From: Cellulomonadaceae bacterium
GTDB lineage: Bacteria; Actinomycetota; Actinomycetes; Actinomycetales; Cellulomonadaceae
Direction: 5' to 3'
Assembly: GCA_031256435.1 (NCBI GenBank)
Contig: JAIRQO010000030.1
Span: forward strand, 1-51,371
Length of the DNA stretch: 51,371 nucleotides
Under the pieces are notes generated by a model. The model was not told the origin of the DNA. It saw nothing but the letters and a program-made list of their open reading frames with translations, and searched no databases. Each line of letters begins with the position of its first letter. Position 1 is the stretch's first letter. Shown here one piece after another: positions 49,749 through 51,371 of this stretch. The position numbers were made by a program, and so were the translations under genes.

Positions 49749-49782
49749 AAGGGCCCGGTCCCCTCACAGGGGCCGGGCCCTT
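49749..49782 (+). terminator. Rho-independent terminator of tuf
   Basis: AAGGGCCCGG, CCCC, loop, GGGG, CCGGGCCCTT then TAGTTTT. A 14-bp stem with a single bulge and a T-rich tail ends the str operon. Confidence 0.9.
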
Positions 49783-49803
49783 AGTTTTGCCCATTGTCCG
49801 GCG

Positions 49804-49917
49804 GTTGAGCCAGCGCCACCAGGCGCGACGGTCGAAACCCCCACAAAGACACCCCGTGAAGTGTGCTCACTCCATTCCGGCGGTTGAGCCAGCGCCACCA
49901 GGCGCGACGGTCGAAAC
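49804..49917. repeat. Two identical 36-bp REP units (GGTTGAGCC...GGTCGAAACC)
   Basis: Near-identical units start about 49804 and 49882, 78 bp apart, each GTTGAGCCAGCGCC, ACCA, GGCGCGACGGTCGAAACC, preceded by CCGGCG. This is the common actinobacterial extragenic repeat with GTTGAG and TCGAAACC ends. An interrupted copy sits in the GH1 coding sequence at 20983-21076. Confidence 0.85.
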
Positions 49918-49936
49918 CAAAGCCGCCATTTTCGCG

Positions 49937-49991
49937 CTGGGTAGCCCGGTGGCCACTTGAGAGCCCGAAAATTGGCCACAGGGCTACCCAG
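49937..49991. repeat. 19-bp inverted repeat with 17-nt loop
   Basis: CTGGGTAGCCCGGTGGCCA (49937-49955) and its complement at 49973-49991 differ at one position. There is no T-tail. It could be a small non-autonomous element or a hairpin in the rpsJ upstream region. Confidence 0.75.
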
Positions 49992-50115
49992 GACGGTTAT
50001 AGGCGAGGAACCGAGCCCCATCGTCGTCGCAAATAGCACATACGCAGGCCGCCATAAGGAACACGCAGGCCCTTCGATTTGGCAAATCCCTGTTTTGTGT
50101 GGCAAGATTTAGCGG

Positions 50116-50132
50116 TTGCCTGTGACAGGCAA
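50116..50132. promoter_or_regulatory. Perfect palindrome TTGCCTGTGACAGGCAA upstream of rpsJ
   Basis: Two 8-bp arms around one base, 278 bp before rpsJ, in a locally AT-rich stretch where the S10-operon promoter is expected. It could be an operator or overlap the -35 region; no clear -10 was identified. Confidence 0.45.
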
Positions 50133-50269
50133 GATGTTTTACGTGTCGAACAGTGTGTTGCATGAGTGCAGCGAGCCGGGTCCTGAAGGACTCGCGCCGA
50201 AGCTGCCCGAGCCGCTCGCCGTTCAACGCGGAGGAACATGCAACACCCGTCACGTGCACACATAACGTT

Positions 50270-50409
50270 GTGAGAGGCCTCCTGGCCGATCACCATCCAT
50301 CCGAACCTCATTTCACGGGTCCGGTGCGAGTCGCAAGAGCGACACGCCCGAGCGCGGGGGTCGGAGGGAACAAGTAAGTAGCGGTTCGAGAAGAGAGATA
50401 GACGAAGCC
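50270..50409 (+). promoter_or_regulatory. Probable S10-operon leader
   Basis: The leader contains the hairpin GTCGC-AAGA-GCGAC (50330-50343), then CACGCCCGAGCGCGGGGGTCGGAG, a pattern that I recall as well kept before actinobacterial rpsJ. The GGTCGGAG segment can pair with CGCCCGA, which would make a second stem. It may be an autoregulatory target of a ribosomal protein (inference). Confidence 0.4.
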
Positions 50410-50718
50410 ATGGCCGGACAAAAGATCCGCATTAGGCTGAAGTCGTATGACCACGAGGTCATCGACAGTTCTGCAATGAAGATTGTGGACACTGTGACTT
50501 CTGCTGGTGCCACTGTGGTAGGTCCAGTGCCCTTGCCCACGGAGAAGAACGTCTTCTGCGTGATCAGGTCACCCCACAAGTACAAGGACAGCCGCGAGCA
50601 CTTTGAGATGCGCACCCACAAGCGCCTCATTGACATCATTGACCCCACGCCCAAGGCCGTTGATTCGCTGATGCGCATTGACCTCCCCGCGGACGTGAAC
50701 ATTGAGATTAAGTTGTAG
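50410..50718 (+). CDS. rpsJ: 30S ribosomal protein S10
   Basis: 102 residues; also the NusE transcription factor that links ribosomes to Nus[19 protein letters not shown] and [42 protein letters not shown] are nearly invariant. It is the first gene of the S10 operon, 19 bp before rplC, and has a long leader of several hundred bases. Confidence 0.98.
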   Translation: MAGQKIRIRLKSYDHEVIDSSAMKIVDTVTSAGATVVGPVPLPTEKNVFCVIRSPHKYKDSREHFEMRTHKRLIDIIDPTPKAVDSLMRIDLPADVNIEIKL

Positions 50719-50737
50719 GCGGGGGAGTGATTCAACG

Positions 50738-51371
50738 ATGACTTTTCAGCTGAAGAACCCCACAGCCGTGTTGGGCAAGAAGCTCGGCATGACCCAGGTG
50801 TGGGATGACAACGCTCGCATTGTGCCCGTCACGGTAGTGGCGGTAGAAACCAACGTGGTCACGCAGATTCGCACCGAGGAGACGGACGGCTACAGCGCCA
50901 TCCAACTCGCTGCTGGCGCTATTGACCCGCGCAAGGTGAACAAGCCCCTCAAGGGCCACTTCGAGAAGGCCGGGGTCACCCCGCGCCGTCACGTGGCCGA
51001 AATCCGCACCGAATCTGCTGGCGAGTACACGCTCGGCCAGGAGATCACCGCTGCGGTGTTTGAGCCCGGCGCCAAGGTTGACGTGGTGGGAACCACCAAG
51101 GGTAAGGGCACTGCCGGTGTGATGAAGCGTCACGGCTTCTCCGGTGTGAGCGCCTCCCACGGTCAGCACCGCAACCACCGCAAGCCCGGTTCCATTGGTG
51201 GCGCTTCCACGCCGTCTCGCGTGTTCAAGGGCATGCGCATGGCCGGCCGCATGGGCGTTGACCGCCAGACCACCCAGAACCTGACCATCCACGCCGTCGA
51301 CGCCGACAAGGGCCTCATCCTCGTCAAGGGCGCCGTACCCGGCCCCAAGGGTGGCCTGGTAGTCGTGAAGA
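50738..51371 (+). CDS. rplC: 50S ribosomal protein L3 (3' end outside window)
   Basis: 211 codons are visible from the ATG at 50738, preceded by [21 protein letters not shown] is the start signature, and [17 protein letters not shown] with the Gln-containing [15 protein letters not shown] loop reaches toward the peptidyl transferase centre. The frame stays open to the window end and lacks only the last few residues of a usual actinobacterial L3. Confidence 0.97.
   Translation, partial: MTFQLKNPTAVLGKKLGMTQVWDDNARIVPVTVVAVETNVVTQIRTEETDGYSAIQLAAGAIDPRKVNKPLKGHFEKAGVTPRRHVAEIRTESAGEYTLGQEITAAVFEPGAKVDVVGTTKGKGTAGVMKRHGFSGVSASHGQHRNHRKPGSIGGASTPSRVFKGMRMAGRMGVDRQTTQNLTIHAVDADKGLILVKGAVPGPKGGLVVVK

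Overview
The window is high-GC DNA from an actinobacterium. Diagnostic genes are a WhiB1 iron-sulfur regulator, a PdtaS-type GAF/HisKA_2 sensor kinase, the pair of a short Z-isoprenyl diphosphate synthase and a hemolysin III protein, an FmdB/Ruc zinc-ribbon protein, an EccC-like three-ATPase protein, and the str and S10 ribosomal operons in actinobacterial form. The cellobiose phosphorylase resembles that of Cellulomonas. A cellulose- or plant-sugar-using member of the Actinomycetaceae or a Cellulomonas relative is plausible; genus cannot be fixed from the sequence.

Layout. 1-11337: the 3' part of a giant secreted surface protein whose start lies outside the window. It has a Pro/Ser/Thr-rich stalk, many beta-sandwich modules, 11 C-terminal DUF5979/Cna-B-like modules and a C-terminal membrane anchor. 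11721-25831: a cellobiose/cellodextrin locus with a GH9 glucanase lacking a signal peptide, a GH94 cellobiose phosphorylase, a GH1 beta-glucosidase, and a CUT1 ABC importer (lipoprotein plus two permeases, no ATPase gene here). Glutamate dehydrogenase and a secreted repeat protein are interspersed. This region is rich in REP-like palindromes, and a cluster of them sits in frame inside the GH1 gene. 26148-28728: a DUF2505 protein, a PdtaS-like kinase with an unusual acidic insert in its ATP lid, and WhiB1. 29180-37704: an orphan EccC-like ATPase divergent from a 1324-residue helicase/nuclease-like protein that has lost the expected catalytic residues, followed by a small overlapping ORF. 37828-45010: MscL, a SAF/CpaB-like protein, an FmdB/Ruc protein behind a CIRCE-like (HrcA) operator, a membrane-anchored penicillin-acylase-family Ntn hydrolase, a GNAT acetyltransferase, Z-isoprenyl synthase and hemolysin III with an unusual phased-repeat promoter. 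45225-51371: rpsL-rpsG-fusA-tuf, a repeat-rich gap, then rpsJ and the start of rplC.

How it fits together. Cellobiose and short cellodextrins would enter through the ABC importer. They would then be cleaved inside the cell by phosphorolysis (GH94, yielding glucose 1-phosphate) and by hydrolysis (GH1 and probably GH9). The most unusual observations are the REP insertion in the GH1 coding sequence, the pseudo-helicase/nuclease paired with an orphan EccC-like ATPase, the 31-bp-phased GGGCCC repeat cluster, the three 15-bp-phased boxes before hemolysin III, and the CIRCE-like box before fmdB.
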